Source: Bacillales bacterium (GTDB lineage Bacteria > Bacillota > Bacilli > Bacillales > DASSOY01). Taken from it: 64,000 nucleotides of DNA. Under the pieces are notes generated by a model. It saw only the letters and a list, made by a program, of their open reading frames with translations. It did not search any database and had not been told where the DNA came from. A program made the translations under genes and the position numbers. The stretch is taken from positions 144,771 through 208,770 of the forward strand of contig DASSOY010000072.1 of NCBI GenBank assembly GCA_035700025.1, written 5' to 3'. Positions 62,397 to 64,000 of this stretch are shown here, piece by piece (position 1 is the stretch's first letter; the number at the start of each line of letters is the position of its first letter).

Positions 62397-63476
62397 ATGG
62401 AGCATTTCGACGTTGTTTCGGCAACGAAGACATATCCGGTTCACATTGGCCCCGGACTGCGTCATCGGTTCGTCGAGTGGCTGCCGAAAGATTTTTCAAC
62501 TTATTTGATCGTCAGCGACGATATTGTGGCCGCTCGCTATTTGGATGATGTGGCGGTCGCACTTAAAGAAAATCGGGTTCATGCGTTTACCGTCAAAAAC
62601 GGGGAGCAAGCGAAGTCGTTCGAAACGTATTATGATGGACTGACCTTTGCGCTTGAAAAAGGGTTGGATCGCAAAAGCGCGGTCGTCGCTCTCGGCGGCG
62701 GCGTCGTCGGTGATTTAGCCGGTTTCATCGCAGCCACGTACATGCGCGGCATTGGTTTCATTCAAATGCCAACGACGCTTCTCGCCCACGATTCGAGCGT
62801 CGGCGGCAAAACCGGGATCAACCATCCGTTCGGCAAGAATTTGATCGGCTCGTTTTATCCGCCGGATGCCGTCATCTTTGATACCGAAACGCTTTCGACG
62901 CTTCCGATGGAACAAGTGCGTTCAGGGTTTGCCGAAGTCATTAAGCACGGGCTTATTCGTGATGCGGCAATGTTCGAGGATCTTCGTCGAGCGATCCCTA
63001 CTGGCGAACATTTGGCGGCTGAAACGTTTGAGCACATTTTGCCGCGGTCGATTCGCGTCAAAGCCGACATTGTCGCCTCCGACGAGAAAGAACTCGGCGT
63101 TCGCGCCCACTTGAATTTCGGGCATACGCTCGGCCATGCCCTTGAAGCTGAACTTGGTTACGGAGCGATCACGCACGGGGAAGCAGTCGTCATTGGAATG
63201 TTATTCGCCATGCGGTTGAGTGAAGCATATTATCTTAACAAGCTTCCGATTGCTCGAATGACGGAATGGCTGCAGGATCTCGGTTATCCGGTTGCAATTC
63301 CCGAAATCCTTGATGCGGAGGCGTTGCTGGCCAGGATGAAACGTGATAAAAAAGCGGAAAACGAGCGGATTCGCTTCGTTCTCATGAAACGGGTCGGGGA
63401 AGTGGAAACCGTTTTTCTCGAGGATGCGTTCATCTTACGACAATTAAGGATTGACATGAACGATTCGATCCGCTAG
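62397..63476 (+). CDS. aroB: 3-dehydroquinate synthase
   Basis: 359 residues from the ATG after GCGAGG; an ATG seven codons upstream lies inside aroC and is less likely. NAD- and zinc-binding motifs are present: G-G-G-V-V-G-D-L-A-G near 102, L-L-A-H-D-S-S-V-G-G-K-T near 128, and H-x-x-N-F-G-H-T-L-G-H near 240. It catalyses the second step of the shikimate pathway. In B. subtilis aroH follows; here the trp promoter overlaps the aroB stop. Confidence 0.96.
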   Translation: MEHFDVVSATKTYPVHIGPGLRHRFVEWLPKDFSTYLIVSDDIVAARYLDDVAVALKENRVHAFTVKNGEQAKSFETYYDGLTFALEKGLDRKSAVVALGGGVVGDLAGFIAATYMRGIGFIQMPTTLLAHDSSVGGKTGINHPFGKNLIGSFYPPDAVIFDTETLSTLPMEQVRSGFAEVIKHGLIRDAAMFEDLRRAIPTGEHLAAETFEHILPRSIRVKADIVASDEKELGVRAHLNFGHTLGHALEAELGYGAITHGEAVVIGMLFAMRLSEAYYLNKLPIARMTEWLQDLGYPVAIPEILDAEALLARMKRDKKAENERIRFVLMKRVGEVETVFLEDAFILRQLRIDMNDSIR

Positions 63477-63479
63477 AAT
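63451..63479 (+). promoter_or_regulatory. Sigma-A promoter of the trp operon
   Basis: TTGACA and TAGAAT are separated by exactly 17 nt, a near-consensus promoter. The -10 begins with the aroB stop codon (TAG). The start point would be near 63486. Confidence 0.85.
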
Positions 63480-63496
63480 GACACTAATTTCAAGTT

Positions 63497-63563
63497 GAGA
63501 GCAAAGTTTAGCTGAGTCGAGAATGAGAACGTTTGAGCAGAGCAGAGCCGGGGAATCATTGAG
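63497..63563 (+). promoter_or_regulatory. TRAP-binding site in the trp leader
   Basis: (G/U)AG triplets occur at 63497, 63509, 63514, 63519, 63525, 63535, 63540, 63545 and 63561, most separated by 2 or 3 nt, as in the B. subtilis trp leader (11 triplets). The central block 63509-63547 is dense with one gap. Trp-bound TRAP wrapping this RNA would prevent the antiterminator and allow termination. Confidence 0.85.
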
Positions 63564-63568
63564 TCTAT

Positions 63569-63597
63569 CCCGAGGCTGACGTGCTTCGGGTTTTTTT
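63569..63597 (+). terminator. trp attenuator terminator
   Basis: CCCGAGGC / GCTTCGGG (one G-U pair) with a 6-nt loop is followed by seven T residues. A competing antiterminator can pair AGCC and GGGA (63546-63553) with TCCC and GGCT (63568-63578 region), using the terminator's left arm. Confidence 0.88.
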
Positions 63598-63664
63598 ATA
63601 TTTTTTTCCTCTATCCACCCACTCAGACGTTTCTCTCATTCTCCGAGGAGAGGAGAGATACGCA

Positions 63665-64000
63665 ATGAACCAACTTCAATCGGCGTTTCTTCGCGATGCG
63701 GAACGTTACCATACCATCCCGCTGATGCGAAAATTTTTCGTCGACACCCTCACGCCCATTCAAATGTTTCAACAACTGAAAGAAGAAGCGGTATTTTTAC
63801 TCGAAAGCCGAGATCCGGCTTCGCTTTGGTCCCGTTATTCGTTCATCGGCCTTAATCCTTACGGCCGTTTAAGCGAAGAAGCCGAAGGTTTCGGATATGA
63901 CGACCTTAAGACCGGGGCGCGTTTGGAGAGCAAAGATTTCCGCACACTTTTTCAAAAAACGATTGAATATTTAAACGTCAAACCGTTGGATACGACCGTT
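63665..64000 (+). CDS. trpE: Anthranilate synthase component I, 5' part; runs off the window
   Basis: 112 codons are visible from an ATG after GAGGAGAGG. The N-terminal domain of TrpE is recognisable: Y-H-T-I-P-L near residue 15 and the tryptophan feedback-site segment L-L-E-S-R-D-P-A-S-L-W-S-R-Y-S-F-I-G near residues 45-62. It makes anthranilate from chorismate, which AroC produces. The catalytic C-terminal domain is beyond the right edge. Expression is controlled by the TRAP attenuator directly upstream. Confidence 0.95.
   Translation, partial: MNQLQSAFLRDAERYHTIPLMRKFFVDTLTPIQMFQQLKEEAVFLLESRDPASLWSRYSFIGLNPYGRLSEEAEGFGYDDLKTGARLESKDFRTLFQKTIEYLNVKPLDTTV

Noticed and set aside
1-64000. 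Mobile elements, prophage, CRISPR arrays, tRNA or rRNA genes
   Set aside because: No transposase or integrase other than XerD, no direct-repeat arrays, and no cloverleaf or rRNA-like sequence was found by reading; gene order is conserved and composition even.

Overview
The window is about 64 kb of core chromosome from an endospore-forming Bacillales bacterium (Bacillaceae-like). By eye the G+C content is roughly balanced and even throughout. Gene content and order closely follow the Bacillus subtilis segment running from nudF through spoIIA, spoVA, rib, res, gudB, sleB, der, spoIVA and hbs to aro/trp. ATG, GTG and TTG starts with strong GGAGG-type ribosome sites are all common. I see no transposase, phage gene, CRISPR array, rRNA or tRNA. 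Nearly all genes are on the + strand; the exceptions are a ypuF-like gene, a family I pyrophosphatase, the cotJ operon and one small unknown gene.

Layout: 1-8.4 kb holds the nudF 3' end, an endonuclease Q-like gene, spoIIM, fur behind a PerR-box-like operator, yqzK, xerD, then a nucleoside salvage operon (deoB, two different purine nucleoside phosphorylases, pdp). 8.5-15 kb is sporulation: dacF, spoIIAA-AB-sigF and spoVAA-AB-AC-AD-AEb-AEa. 15-21 kb is biosynthesis under riboswitches: a lysine riboswitch before lysA and an FMN riboswitch before ribD-ribE-ribBA-ribH-ribT. 21-32 kb holds scpAB, dacB, spmAB, rluB and resBCDE (no resA). 32-38 kb mixes an M23/LysM peptidase, ppa, ypbD/E/F-like genes, cotJABC, ypbG and ypbH. 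38-45 kb has gudB, ypdA, prsW, sleB-ypeB and ypfA-ypfB. 45-55 kb has cmk, plsC, ypfD, yphA, der, plsY, gpsA, a spoVIF-like gene, yphE, yphF and spoIVA. 55-64 kb has a SatP-type transporter, hbs, folE-mtrB, hepS-menH-hepT, ndk, cheR, aroC-aroB and the start of trpE.

How the parts work together: the dominant theme is the sporulation cascade. sigF and its regulators are followed by genes with readable, correctly placed compartment-specific promoters: sigma-F (dacF), sigma-E (spoIIM, dacB, the M23 gene, spoVIF-like, possibly spoIVA) and sigma-G (spoVAA, sleB). The second theme is RNA-level control: lysine and FMN riboswitches, and a TRAP-dependent attenuator before trpE whose regulator gene, mtrB, is about 6 kb upstream.

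I found no convincing novel multi-gene system. The most interesting observations are the tandem purine nucleoside phosphorylases with swapped base-specificity residues, a terminator-like hairpin in the der leader, the absence of resA, aroH and spoVAF from their usual places, and several small uncharacterised genes.
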